Below are positions 1 to 6,955 of a stretch of 22,684 nucleotides of DNA, in pieces. The translations under genes and the position numbers were made by a program. Positions within the stretch are counted from its first letter, which is position 1. Each line of letters starts with the position of its first letter. Source of the stretch: a virus; IMG/VR virus record IMGVR_UViG_3300005836_000008, positions 1 to 22,684 of that record; one strand, given 5' to 3'. The notes beneath the pieces were generated by a model that did no database searches, was not told the DNA's origin, and was given only the letters and a program-made list of their open reading frames with translations.

Positions 1-300
1 ATCGAGCACCACGCCGCCGCCGGTCAGCAGCCGCGCCTTGCCGCCGTTGATGACCAGCAGATAGCTGTCGGAGCCGGTGTAGCGGAACGGGATCGGCGCG
101 CTCGCCTCGTCCTCGTTGCGCAATTCTATGACAAAGCGTGTGCCGGGCCGCCGCGTCACGCCGCCCTCGTACAGCACGATCATGTTTTCGCAGATCTTGA
201 GTTGGGTCTGCGTCAGCGCCAGATCGCTGCGCGCCCGCAGCGGCGGCGAGCTTTCGCCGCCGGCATAGGTGGTGCGCTCGATGGTCTGCGCCTGCGTCAT
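1..300 (-). CDS. Tail nozzle / tail tubular protein B-like, N-terminal 100 aa (partial)
   Basis: The frame runs from an ATG at 300 leftwards off the window edge, giving the first 100 residues. The N-terminus has the pattern of podovirus nozzle/stabilisation proteins: an early 'GGESSPPLRARSDL' stretch, then 'CENMIVLYEGGVTRRPGTRF', the conserved 'gGv.RRPGT.fv' signature of the beta-propeller tail proteins that cap the tail tube. Its ATG shares four bases (ATGA) with the stop of the upstream adaptor gene, so the two are translationally coupled and made in similar amounts, as expected for T7 gp11/gp12-type partners. The rest of the gene lies outside the window. The family assignment is from motif memory, and most of the domain cannot be seen. 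Confidence 0.75.
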   Translation of the reverse strand, partial: MTQAQTIERTTYAGGESSPPLRARSDLALTQTQLKICENMIVLYEGGVTRRPGTRFVIELRNEDEASAPIPFRYTGSDSYLLVINGGKARLLTGGGVVLD

Positions 301-941
301 CCACGGCCCCGGATGCCGCCGATCTCGCGCGCGCGTGTCCACGACGTCGAGCGCGACACCTGGCCGCGCGAGCCTTCGCGGGCATCGGAAGTCGCGCCAG
401 CGTCGATTTTCCTGTCTGCGAGCGCCGCGGCGCGATCGGTCGTGGTCGAGGAACGGCCGAGCAAGGGCCCAAGATATTCGCCGAGTTGGCCGGCAAAGCC
501 GACCAGGAATTGAGGGTCCCACAGCGCCACATTGGTGACGCGCTTGGTGTAGCGCACCAGCGGGCTATTCAGATTTGTCACCAGCACCACTTGCTCGACA
601 TCGACGCCGGCAAGCTTGATGGTTTCGTTCTGGACCTTCCACTCGTCCTCGTCCGCTTCGTCGATTTCGCGGACCTTGAGGCAATCCGGCGGCATCGGGT
701 AGCGGTTTTTCAGCGGGCCGGCCGAGGCCGTGGTGTCCATCGCCGGCTGTACCCACGCGCTGGCGAAATTCCAGTCCTCGCGGCGCAGCACTTCGTCCCG
801 CGCCACGCCAAACCAGTTCCGGCACGCCTCGGCGACAGGCTGATCGAGCTCGGCCATATCGCCGATCGGCGGCTCTTTGATGAGCCCCAAGGCGAGATTG
901 GCCGCGGCCGTCTCGGTGGTCGCGCGAGGCGTGTCGGGCAT
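297..941 (-). CDS. Tail tubular protein A-like head-tail adaptor
   Basis: This 214-aa protein is the likely adaptor between portal and tail nozzle (T7 gp11 role). The N-terminal two thirds is typical: an N-terminal helical block, 'CRNWFGVARDEVLRREDWNFA' around residues 40-60 (small phage adaptors often carry a 'aR..vLr..pWnFA' helix), then a beta-rich part with 'YPMPPDCLKVREI' near residues 81-93. Length fits the family. The last 45 residues are Arg/Ser/Thr-rich and look disordered. The start has an AAGGA about 12 bases upstream. Position between the capsid and nozzle genes, and the ATGA overlap with the nozzle gene, support the call. Confidence 0.8.
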   Translation of the reverse strand: MPDTPRATTETAAANLALGLIKEPPIGDMAELDQPVAEACRNWFGVARDEVLRREDWNFASAWVQPAMDTTASAGPLKNRYPMPPDCLKVREIDEADEDEWKVQNETIKLAGVDVEQVVLVTNLNSPLVRYTKRVTNVALWDPQFLVGFAGQLGEYLGPLLGRSSTTTDRAAALADRKIDAGATSDAREGSRGQVSRSTSWTRAREIGGIRGRG

Positions 942-969
942 GGCTTAACGCGATCCTTTCAAAGAGCGG

Positions 970-1017
970 GAGCGCGGCCTTACGCAAAACCGCTACACAC
1001 TTTTGCTGGCCGCGCTC
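970..1017 (-). other. Long-stem hairpin between virion genes
   Basis: A perfect 10-bp inverted repeat (GAGCGCGGCC at 970-979 and its complement at 1008-1017) encloses 28 bases in the short gap between the 210-aa virion gene and the tail adaptor gene. No T-run follows on the minus strand, so a simple intrinsic terminator is unlikely. It may be an attenuator, an mRNA-stabilising element or a processing site that sets relative expression. Confidence 0.5.
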
Positions 1018-1024
1018 TGAGCTA

Positions 1025-1657
1025 TCAGGCGCCCTTGAAGTAGTTCAGGAACAGATTGGCGACGACGGTTGCGGTCGAGGCCGCATTGGCGGTGCCATAG
1101 ACTTCAAGGTTGCCGCCAGGATCGGACGCCAGACCGGCGAGTTGCCACGCGCGTTTCATCTGGTTGGCCGCCGTGGCGATGCCGGAGCCGGTCGCCGCCG
1201 CCAGCGTGCTCGATCCAGCGAGGTGGATATCCTGGCCGTTGACGATGCAATCGGCCACCAGCGCGGCGCCGCCGTTCGGATAGCGCAGGCCGATGTCGAA
1301 ATCGGTCACGCCGGTTGCCGCGGCAAACGTGAAAACCGACGTCGGATCGAGAATGCAGTTCGACGGGATTTCGCCGAAGCGATAGATCGACGCGATGCTG
1401 TCGCCGTTGGTAATGGCGATTGACGACACCATGGTGCGATTTTCCGCCGCCGCGAAAATACCGTCGATGGCCTTGAGCGATGCCGGATCGCGTGAGCCGG
1501 TGCCATAAACGGCGACGACACCCATGGCAACGTAGGCGTCGCCGGCAAGCGCCCAATTTGTGGCCGCTTGGTGGACATGCAAGGCATCGCCCATGAAGGC
1601 GATGGCGAGCCCGGCCGCGAAGCAGAGGCCGAGAGCGCGGGCGAGTGACGATTTCAT
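1025..1657 (-). CDS. Putative virion protein next to the capsid gene (210 aa), with a signal-like N-terminus
   Basis: The 210-aa product follows the major capsid gene directly and precedes the tail adaptor, the slot used for head decoration or accessory head proteins. It is rich in Ala, Gly, Thr and Ser with short beta-type stretches ('TMVSSIAITNGDSIASIYRFGEI', residues about 75-97), which fits a small beta-sandwich, and ends in an aromatic tail (NYFKGA). Residues 1-22 (MKSSLARALGLCFAAGLAIAF) look like a Sec signal peptide or membrane anchor, which is odd for a cytoplasmically assembled head protein. The start at 1657 is backed by GGAG seven bases upstream. An internal Met at residue 22 has no visible ribosome site. 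I do not recognise the family, so function rests on position. Confidence 0.6.
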   Translation of the reverse strand: MKSSLARALGLCFAAGLAIAFMGDALHVHQAATNWALAGDAYVAMGVVAVYGTGSRDPASLKAIDGIFAAAENRTMVSSIAITNGDSIASIYRFGEIPSNCILDPTSVFTFAAATGVTDFDIGLRYPNGGAALVADCIVNGQDIHLAGSSTLAAATGSGIATAANQMKRAWQLAGLASDPGGNLEVYGTANAASTATVVANLFLNYFKGA

Positions 1658-1714
1658 GACAGATCTCCGTGATTGTGTTTCGACTTGATTTGAACGCGGA
1701 CGCGGGGCACGGGT

Positions 1715-1739
1715 GGCCCGGCGGGATTGCCGCCGGGCC
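1715..1739 (-). other. Strong GC hairpin after the major capsid gene
   Basis: GGCCCGGCGG (1715-1724) and its exact complement (1730-1739) form a 10-bp stem with a 5-base loop, six bases beyond the capsid stop codon. On the minus strand no U-tract follows. It could be a transcript-stabilising or partially terminating hairpin that allows more capsid mRNA than downstream mRNA. Confidence 0.55.
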
Positions 1740-1745
1740 GCGCGT

Positions 1746-2642
1746 TTATTTCTTGTTGAGGATCTTCACCACCTTATAATCTTCGGTGCGGGTGGCGCCG
1801 AGCCATTGCTCGGCCTGCGGATGCGGGCGGTTCATCTTGTCGGGCCGCAGCGGAATGTCCGAGCGGAACGGCGAGAATTCACCCCACATCAAGCCGGACT
1901 GGCACCACAGCGCGCTGGTGAAGGTCGAGCCATCGTAGTCGGCTTCAGCGGCGTCGCCATCGGCGACGATGATCTCGATATCCAAGATGCTGCGCACTTG
2001 CTTGCCTTCGAGCACAGCCTTGTCGCGATAGTCCTTGTTGACGTAAACCAGGTCGCGATAGAGTTCTTCCATGCCCTGCGCGTTGGTTTTGGCAAACAAC
2101 TTCTCGGTATCGATATCGACCTGACGCGCCTGCATCAGCCGTACGCCGCGGATCAGCTTGCGCACGTTCATGCCGATGGCCGTGGTGTCGTCGGTATTGC
2201 CGATGCCGACCGTCACGGTGTCGCCGGCCCAGGCGGAGGTGGTGCCGCCGTCCTGGCCGATCTTGCGCGCGCCGAAGGTGGCGCCGGCAAGGATGCTGTC
2301 TTTCTTGCGCACCATGCCGGCGGCGCCGGCCTGGATGAACAGAGATTGCGGGTCCATCACGTTCTTGATGGCGTCCTCGATCTCCATCAGTTTGCCCCAG
2401 GCGATTTGCCGCGGCTGCACCCACACCGGCTCGACCTGGCTGTCGATATCCGGCGTGTCGGCTTTGCGGCCGAGATCGACGACGGCCGCGCTGGCGCCGT
2501 AGAGTTCGACCATCTGCATCAGCCGGCCGCTAAGGCCGGTTTTGTAGGTAAATGCGCCTTCGAGCTTGCTGCGCTTCTGTTGCAGCGCGAGCTCCATGTT
2601 TTTCTGAAAGGTGAGTTTTTGTGCGTCGCTAATGGGTCCCAT
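1746..2642 (-). CDS. Major capsid protein
   Basis: The 298-aa product is the probable shell protein. It resembles the capsid family of podoviruses of the BPP-1/phiKMV type: an N-terminal helix-rich segment ('ISDAQKLTFQKNMELALQQ'), a 'LGRKADTPDIDSQVEPVWVQ' segment typical of the family at about residues 58-77, an 'AWGKLMEIEDAIKNVMDPQS' helix pair, and a conserved Ala/Gly-rich 'AGAAGMVRKKD' region. The frame is open further upstream, but the ATG at 2642 is preceded by a perfect GGAGG six bases away (complement of 2649-2653), so I use it. Genes for scaffold and portal lie upstream, as in T7-like head modules. The gene is set off by strong hairpins on both sides. Confidence 0.85.
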   Translation of the reverse strand: MGPISDAQKLTFQKNMELALQQKRSKLEGAFTYKTGLSGRLMQMVELYGASAAVVDLGRKADTPDIDSQVEPVWVQPRQIAWGKLMEIEDAIKNVMDPQSLFIQAGAAGMVRKKDSILAGATFGARKIGQDGGTTSAWAGDTVTVGIGNTDDTTAIGMNVRKLIRGVRLMQARQVDIDTEKLFAKTNAQGMEELYRDLVYVNKDYRDKAVLEGKQVRSILDIEIIVADGDAAEADYDGSTFTSALWCQSGLMWGEFSPFRSDIPLRPDKMNRPHPQAEQWLGATRTEDYKVVKILNKK

Positions 2643-2776
2643 GATGGGCCTCCGATCGAAACGATGAAATTTTCGGGTTCGTTTCGGTCGGGTTACGGGT
2701 GCGCTCGCGCGCACCGGCCCCGCCTATCGTTTAACGCCTGCAATCGGCGGCGCGGCTTTCGCGCGGGTCAGCCGGC

Positions 2777-2847
2777 CCCGCCGGGAGAGCGGCGGGTTAC
2801 GGGCGGATGCCGGGCCGCGCCACGCTTTCGCGTCATTGGCGCGGCCC
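2777..2847 (-). other. Two strong hairpins in the 249-bp gap upstream of the capsid gene
   Basis: The gap 2643-2891 holds no convincing gene. It contains CCCGCCG (2777-2783) paired with 2790-2796 across six bases, and a perfect 11-bp stem GGGCCGCGCCA (2812-2822) with 2837-2847, whose loop can itself pair (CGC/GCG around TTTC). Neither is followed by a U-tract on the minus strand. The position in the leader of the most highly needed virion protein suggests mRNA processing or protection, or a promoter-proximal leader. I saw no clear sigma70 promoter. Confidence 0.5.
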
Positions 2848-2891
2848 TCTCCTGGAAATTACGCCGACAGGCTAACGCGCTCCGGCGCGCG

Positions 2892-3218
2892 TCAACCGCC
2901 GACCTTGACGACATCGGCGCCCCCGAAATCCGGCGGCGCTGCGCGGGCTGCGGAGACGAAGCGCTGGACCTCGATTTTCAGCAGCCATTCCGAGCCGGTG
3001 ACGCGATACACGGCATCGGGCACGCAATAAGGCTTGTCGAAAAAACGGTCGCCTTCGGTCACTTCGTAATGACCGGCGCGAGCCGCCTCCGGCACCGAGC
3101 CGCAGAAATCGGCGTTGAGCGCCCGCATGATGGCTTCGAGCGAGCCGGGCACCGGAGCCGGCAGAACGCTTTTCGGCGGCTCGGCGGGTTTGGCAGGCTT
3201 GGCAGGGAATTTCGCCAT
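2892..3218 (-). CDS. Hypothetical protein in the head module (108 aa)
   Basis: The product starts with a Lys/Pro/Ala linker (MAKFPAKPAKPAEPPKSV) and then has a compact domain of about 80 residues with 'GSLEAIMRALNADFCGSVPEAARAGHYEVTEG'. The ATG at 3218 has AGGAG about seven bases upstream. It lies between scaffold and capsid in a minus-strand run of head genes, so it is probably expressed with them. It could be a minor head protein or assembly cofactor. I do not recognise a family. Confidence 0.6.
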   Translation of the reverse strand: MAKFPAKPAKPAEPPKSVLPAPVPGSLEAIMRALNADFCGSVPEAARAGHYEVTEGDRFFDKPYCVPDAVYRVTGSEWLLKIEVQRFVSAARAAPPDFGGADVVKVGG

Positions 3219-3256
3219 GATCTTGCTCCTGTGCTGTCCTGTTGCGGTTGCAATCG

Positions 3257-4228
3257 TCAGCGCGCGCGCGCTTGCGCGGCCGACAGGCGGTTGATGAGGT
3301 TCTGGCGTTGCGCGATCAGATCATCACGCTGCGCATGACGCGGATCGGCCATCGCATCCTTGAATGCCTGGCTGGCCTCCAGCTTCTTGAGTTCGGCATC
3401 GAGCGTCGCGGCGCTTTCTCCGACCCCGCCGCCGCCGGTATTGGCGACAAGGTTTTCCTCGCCAACCATTTCGCCGACCTTGTTGAAGTGCTCCAGCAAC
3501 CAAGGACCGCCCATGACCTTTTCGAGCGCGGCACGCTGATCAGCGCCGATGCCGAAAAACGTCACGGCGCGGTTGGCAATTTCGGTCTTGCGCGTCTTGT
3601 CGGCGCCCCACTTGGTATCGAGCGCGGTTTGCAGTTCGGCTTGCGACTTCGCGCCCTTGACGGCGGTTTGGTCGATCAGATCCACGAAATACTTGAAACC
3701 GTCCTCGTAAATACCCTGAGCCTGCGCCAGCGGCACCTTGCGCGCGTGTGCGCTCTTGGCGATAGCCTGCTGAAACCCCTTGTCGATGATGATGCCTTCC
3801 TTGACGTCTTTCGGATCGGCGATCACATATTTTTTTTCATCCGCGACCCAGCCCAGCTTTTCCCAGCCATTCCAATCATTCAGTTTTGCCGGGTCCGGTA
3901 TTTCGAGCACGTTGCGTGCGCTCGCCATCTTGTCGGAATTCACCGCCGATTTCACCAGCGTGTTGAAATCGGGGAAATTGCGATCGGTGAGAAACTTGGC
4001 CGCGTCGGCATCGGGTTTGAGCGCAGCAAACCACGGCTCGCCGCCGCCCTGCTGGCCGCCGCCCTGCTGGCCGCCACCTTGCTGGCCGCCACCTTGCTGG
4101 CCGCCACCTTGCTGGCCGCCGCCTTGCTGGCCGCCACCTTGCTGGCCGCCACCTTGCTGGCCGCCGCCACTTTCGTTGGCCGCCTCGAACGCTGCGCCCG
4201 ATAACAGATATTTTCTCAGCATGTCCAT
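3257..4228 (-). CDS. Capsid assembly scaffolding protein with a GGGQQ repeat
   Basis: The 323-aa product sits between portal and capsid genes, the standard position of the podovirus scaffold. It has a short N-terminal helix (MDMLRKYLLSGAAFEAANES), eight exact GGGQQ pentapeptides ending in GGGEP, then a charged, mostly helical body ('DADAAKFLTDRNFPDFNTLV', 'KGFQQAIAKSAHARKVPLAQ') and a C-terminal coiled-coil-like Lys/Gln/Arg-rich helix ending in ARAR, as scaffolds use a basic C-terminal helix to touch the coat protein. AGGAG precedes the ATG by about eight bases. The repeat is a glycine-glutamine flexible linker. The function call is from position and composition. Confidence 0.72.
   Translation of the reverse strand: MDMLRKYLLSGAAFEAANESGGGQQGGGQQGGGQQGGGQQGGGQQGGGQQGGGQQGGGQQGGGEPWFAALKPDADAAKFLTDRNFPDFNTLVKSAVNSDKMASARNVLEIPDPAKLNDWNGWEKLGWVADEKKYVIADPKDVKEGIIIDKGFQQAIAKSAHARKVPLAQAQGIYEDGFKYFVDLIDQTAVKGAKSQAELQTALDTKWGADKTRKTEIANRAVTFFGIGADQRAALEKVMGGPWLLEHFNKVGEMVGEENLVANTGGGGVGESAATLDAELKKLEASQAFKDAMADPRHAQRDDLIAQRQNLINRLSAAQARAR
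4041..4169. repeat. Tandem 15-bp repeat, 8 copies, coding GGGQQ
   Basis: A 15-bp unit (plus strand of the form GCTGGCCGCCACCTT or GCTGGCCGCCGCCCT) repeats at exact 15-base spacing, with the CTGCTGG/TTGCTGG step at about 4050, 4065, 4080, 4095, 4110, 4125, 4140 and 4155. Units differ only at a third-codon position (GGC or GGT) and at one further wobble base (CAG or CAA). The unit length keeps the reading frame, so copy number can change without breaking the scaffold gene. Confidence 0.9.
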
Positions 4229-4230
4229 GG

Positions 4231-4524
4231 TTACTGCTCCTGCTTGGGTTTACTTTCGATCAAACTATGCAGCGTGTCGTGATCGGCACCCGCCAATTCC
4301 ACGATTTCCAGCGCCAGCAAGCGCCGGCCTTCGTTCACGCCGTCGCGAAATACATCGCCGGCCATACGGCGCGGCGCCGAGTACAGATTGCCGCGCAGCG
4401 CAATGTCGGCCAGCGTGTATTTGTGGATGCCGCGATAGCCGTTGAGTACCGTGTGGCGCTTGGTAACGCTGAGCCACGTCTCACGAAACCAGATCACCGG
4501 CTGAATTTTCAGGTCCCCGATCAT
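4231..4524 (-). CDS. Hypothetical protein between portal and scaffold (97 aa)
   Basis: Start ATG at 4524 shares ATGA with the portal stop codon, so it is translationally coupled to portal. It ends two bases before the scaffold start. The product has an aromatic/basic N-terminal half (VIWFRETWLSVTKRHTVLNG) and an acidic, leucine-rich C-terminal half (GRRLLALEIVELAGADHDTL). No family recognised. A small assembly protein of the head module is a reasonable guess from location only. Confidence 0.65.
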   Translation of the reverse strand: MIGDLKIQPVIWFRETWLSVTKRHTVLNGYRGIHKYTLADIALRGNLYSAPRRMAGDVFRDGVNEGRRLLALEIVELAGADHDTLHSLIESKPKQEQ

Positions 4525-6146
4525 CGGCGCGCGCCACGGTTATCGGCCAGCGTCTTGGCCTGCTGCGCGTGGCTCATGGTGGCGATGACGTCGGCCATCT
4601 GCCCGGCCTGCTCGACCTTCGCTTGCTGCTGTTGCTGCGCGGCGCGGCCCTGGCGGATCTGCGCCACTACGCGCGGGTCGCGCGCCACGGACGGTACTTC
4701 GGTCATGGCGTCGGCGGTGACCGACGCGATCACATCGACGTCCACGTTGTCGAGAATGTCCGGCTGCTGGTATTCGCTCGCCAGTCGGCCCATTTCATTG
4801 GCCCAGCCGAGCACGCCCTGCGCCTTGGCCTGTTTCTGCACCTTGGCGAGTGGCGAGACGTATTCGATATCGAGGCGGCCTTGCAATTCCGGCGGTGGCG
4901 GGCCGACAAAGGCATCGAGTTGGCCGCTACGCTGGAGAATGCGGAAACGCCGCGCCATGAACGGCGACAGGCCGTTGTGCTGGATGCGGACAAGATTGGG
5001 CGCCATCAGCTTGAGCATTTCCGACTGGAAGCCGGTAAATTCCGTCGCGGTCATCTGCGGCCGCTGCACCAACTGCATCAGCGTGTAGTAGAACGCCGCG
5101 CGCATGGCGTTGCGCTTCTGCTCGGACTTGCCCTCGACGCCGCGCAAATCCTGCTGGCGTTCGAGAATTTTAACCAGCGCGTCGCCCTTCTCGCTCACCG
5201 AGCCATCGAGCACGGCGTTCGGCACGATGTCGGCGGCGGTCAGCGCGGTTTCGCTGCGCACCAGGATCGGCGGCTCGGCGGCGAATTGATGCGCCACCAG
5301 GCTCGATCGCTCCATTTCGTTGAGCGTGGCGGCATCGGGCCGCGCATTGTGGCCGGGCCCGGTGTCGTAATCGCGGCCGTCGCGCGTGTTCCAGCCGATG
5401 GCATTGTACGGCATTTCCCAATAGCCGCGCGGCCGCCACAGCGATTTGAGATCTTCCGACCAATAGTACGACAGATACGGCAGATTTTGCGCGCTGATGC
5501 GGCCTTGTTTGTAATCGCGGTTGCGGCAGACCGTGTGAACTACGGTGTAGCTGCCGTCCTCGCGCAATTGCGCCGGATCATAGTCGCCGCGCTCGAAAAA
5601 TCCTGCGAGTTGCTTGCCGGTGCGCTTGTAGCGCAGGTCGAAATCCGAGACGCGGCCCACGGCATCGCGCTCGACGTAGCATTGGCCGACAGCATGAGCG
5701 CGGTCGCTGATCGACTGCTCGCCTATCATTTCGATCTGGCTGAAATAGCCGTTGCCGAACACGCCGAGATTGGCGAACCACGCCGGCACTTGCGTGTAGA
5801 AACTGGACACGCCGGGCGACAGCGACGAATACAGCAGATTGGTGGCGCGGTAGAGCCAGTCCTTGACCGGCCGGTAGCGCGCGCGCTCCTCGTCCTGCAA
5901 GGTGAGCTCGAACCAGCGGTTGGCCGGGTTGGTCAACTGGCCGAAAATACCGCCCTGGAAGGTATCGACCGCATAGAGCCCGGTGCTGTCGAACAGTTCG
6001 GCGTCGTCGCGGTTGCGATCGGTCAACTCGAAATCGGCATCATCGGGCCGGAACAGTTCGGCGAGTTGCCGCCATGTCGGCTCCTCGCGGCGGCGGATGG
6101 TGCGCCGGCGCTCGTGATCCTTGGCGAGATCGTCGCGGCTGTACAT
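4521..6146 (-). CDS. Portal (head-to-tail connector) protein
   Basis: The 541-aa product matches the podovirus connector family (T7 gp8-like, about 540 aa). Visible family features are 'ELFDSTGLYAVDTFQGGIFG' about 50 residues in, an aromatic run around 'LYSSLSPGVSSFYTQVPAWF' and 'GVFGNGYFSQIEM' that lie in the clip/wing core, and the conserved 'VGPPPPELQGRLDIEYVSPL' near the C-terminal crown. The frame stays open upstream to 6410, but that extension is an Arg-rich shadow of the preceding small gene. The ATG at 6146 overlaps that gene's stop in a TGATG junction and gives the usual connector length. The C-terminal 60 residues are Gln/Ala-rich helix. Confidence 0.88.
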   Translation of the reverse strand: MYSRDDLAKDHERRRTIRRREEPTWRQLAELFRPDDADFELTDRNRDDAELFDSTGLYAVDTFQGGIFGQLTNPANRWFELTLQDEERARYRPVKDWLYRATNLLYSSLSPGVSSFYTQVPAWFANLGVFGNGYFSQIEMIGEQSISDRAHAVGQCYVERDAVGRVSDFDLRYKRTGKQLAGFFERGDYDPAQLREDGSYTVVHTVCRNRDYKQGRISAQNLPYLSYYWSEDLKSLWRPRGYWEMPYNAIGWNTRDGRDYDTGPGHNARPDAATLNEMERSSLVAHQFAAEPPILVRSETALTAADIVPNAVLDGSVSEKGDALVKILERQQDLRGVEGKSEQKRNAMRAAFYYTLMQLVQRPQMTATEFTGFQSEMLKLMAPNLVRIQHNGLSPFMARRFRILQRSGQLDAFVGPPPPELQGRLDIEYVSPLAKVQKQAKAQGVLGWANEMGRLASEYQQPDILDNVDVDVIASVTADAMTEVPSVARDPRVVAQIRQGRAAQQQQQAKVEQAGQMADVIATMSHAQQAKTLADNRGARR

Positions 6147-6412
6147 CAGGACCCGTAGGCTTGGCGGTAACCGACAGTCGGCGTGCTTTGGGTGAATTGC
6201 GCGAAGCCGCCGGACGAAAGCTGTTCGCGCAGTTTCTTTTCGGCGGCGCGGCGGGCCGCCTCGCTGTCGCCGGCGGTGGCGGCGGCGGCATCGGCGGCGG
6301 CCTGTTTCTTGCTGGCAAGAGCGTCGGCGGCGGCCTGCTCGACCGCGGCCTCGGCGCCGCCGGTGCCCGGCGGGGTGAATATACGGCGAATGGCTCCGCC
6401 AAAATCGCACAT
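6146..6412 (-). CDS. Small Ala-rich coiled-coil protein upstream of portal (88 aa)
   Basis: The product is dominated by Ala, Lys, Glu and Gln between residues 18 and 66, a likely single long helix or coiled coil, followed by a polar tail ending in 'TPTVGYRQAYGS'. It joins the portal gene by a TGATG overlap. Small helical proteins in this place occur in rhizobial podovirus genomes, but I do not know a function. The base composition and codon use match its neighbours and the opposite-strand frame is not convincing, so I take this as a real gene. Confidence 0.6.
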   Translation of the reverse strand: MCDFGGAIRRIFTPPGTGGAEAAVEQAAADALASKKQAAADAAAATAGDSEAARRAAEKKLREQLSSGGFAQFTQSTPTVGYRQAYGS

Positions 6413-6445
6413 GGTCCGGCTGCCCCTGATCGAGTGCTGGAGGGC

Positions 6446-6955
6446 TTAACCTACCCTTGCCGGCGCGGCGTCAATCGCCGGGCGCCAGACCGCGTTGACC
6501 CAGCCCCAATAACCAAAATCCTCGCCATTGTTGCCGTAGGCGCGCGCGAGGCCTTCGCAGGCAAAGCCGAGGCCGTGCAGCCAGCGCGCGGACGCCGCAT
6601 CTGCCGCGCCGGTGAATTCGACGCGGCGGAATTTTGTCATCACGTCCGGCACGAAAACGCGATGCCACCAGCGATGCGCCGGCAAGGCGATGGCCGGGAA
6701 ACCATCATTGGCGATGAAAATCATGCTGCCGCGGCCGGGCGCCGCCGGCAGCACGCCGACCAGTAGCGCGGCGGCGGCATCGTCGCCGGCCAAAACATGC
6801 AAACCGGCGATTTGCGGCGCGGCCGCGATCAGCATGTCGGCCAGCGCCGCGCGGTCGGGCACGAAGCAGTTGCCGAAGATTTCGAGCGCACTCGCCGCCC
6901 GCATGGTCAAAACGACATGGCGGATGAGGTCGGGGCTGGCGGCGGGCAGTTTCAT
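6446..6955 (-). CDS. GNAT-like acetyltransferase-fold protein (169 aa)
   Basis: The C-terminal half has the look of a GNAT fold: 'RVEFTGAADAASARWLHGLGF' at about 111-131 followed by 'CEGLARAYGNNGEDFGYWGW' (133-152), matching the usual 'vea.n..a.rwle.lGF..Eg..r.yg..G.df..y' pattern. The N-terminal half (LTMRAASALEIFGNCFVPDR) is less clear. The ATG at 6955 overlaps the terminase stop by ATGA; an upstream open stretch in the same frame is only a shadow of terminase. Podoviruses often carry a small GNAT-type protein in the head module, some of them packaged in the virion. Acetyl-CoA use and target are unknown. Confidence 0.65.
   Translation of the reverse strand: MKLPAASPDLIRHVVLTMRAASALEIFGNCFVPDRAALADMLIAAAPQIAGLHVLAGDDAAAALLVGVLPAAPGRGSMIFIANDGFPAIALPAHRWWHRVFVPDVMTKFRRVEFTGAADAASARWLHGLGFACEGLARAYGNNGEDFGYWGWVNAVWRPAIDAAPARVG

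Noticed and set aside
1713-3338. Long plus-strand open frame (541 aa) opposite the capsid genes
   Set aside because: It is a shadow in GC-rich DNA: the minus strand encodes the capsid protein and other recognisable genes with ribosome sites, while the plus product has no domain.
3780-4445. Plus-strand frame with repeated CWPPP
   Set aside because: Only the antisense reading of the 15-bp GGGQQ minisatellite in the scaffold gene.
4569-6158. Long plus-strand open frame (529 aa) opposite the portal gene
   Set aside because: Antisense to a clear portal gene; His/Arg/Leu-rich composition typical of the complementary frame.
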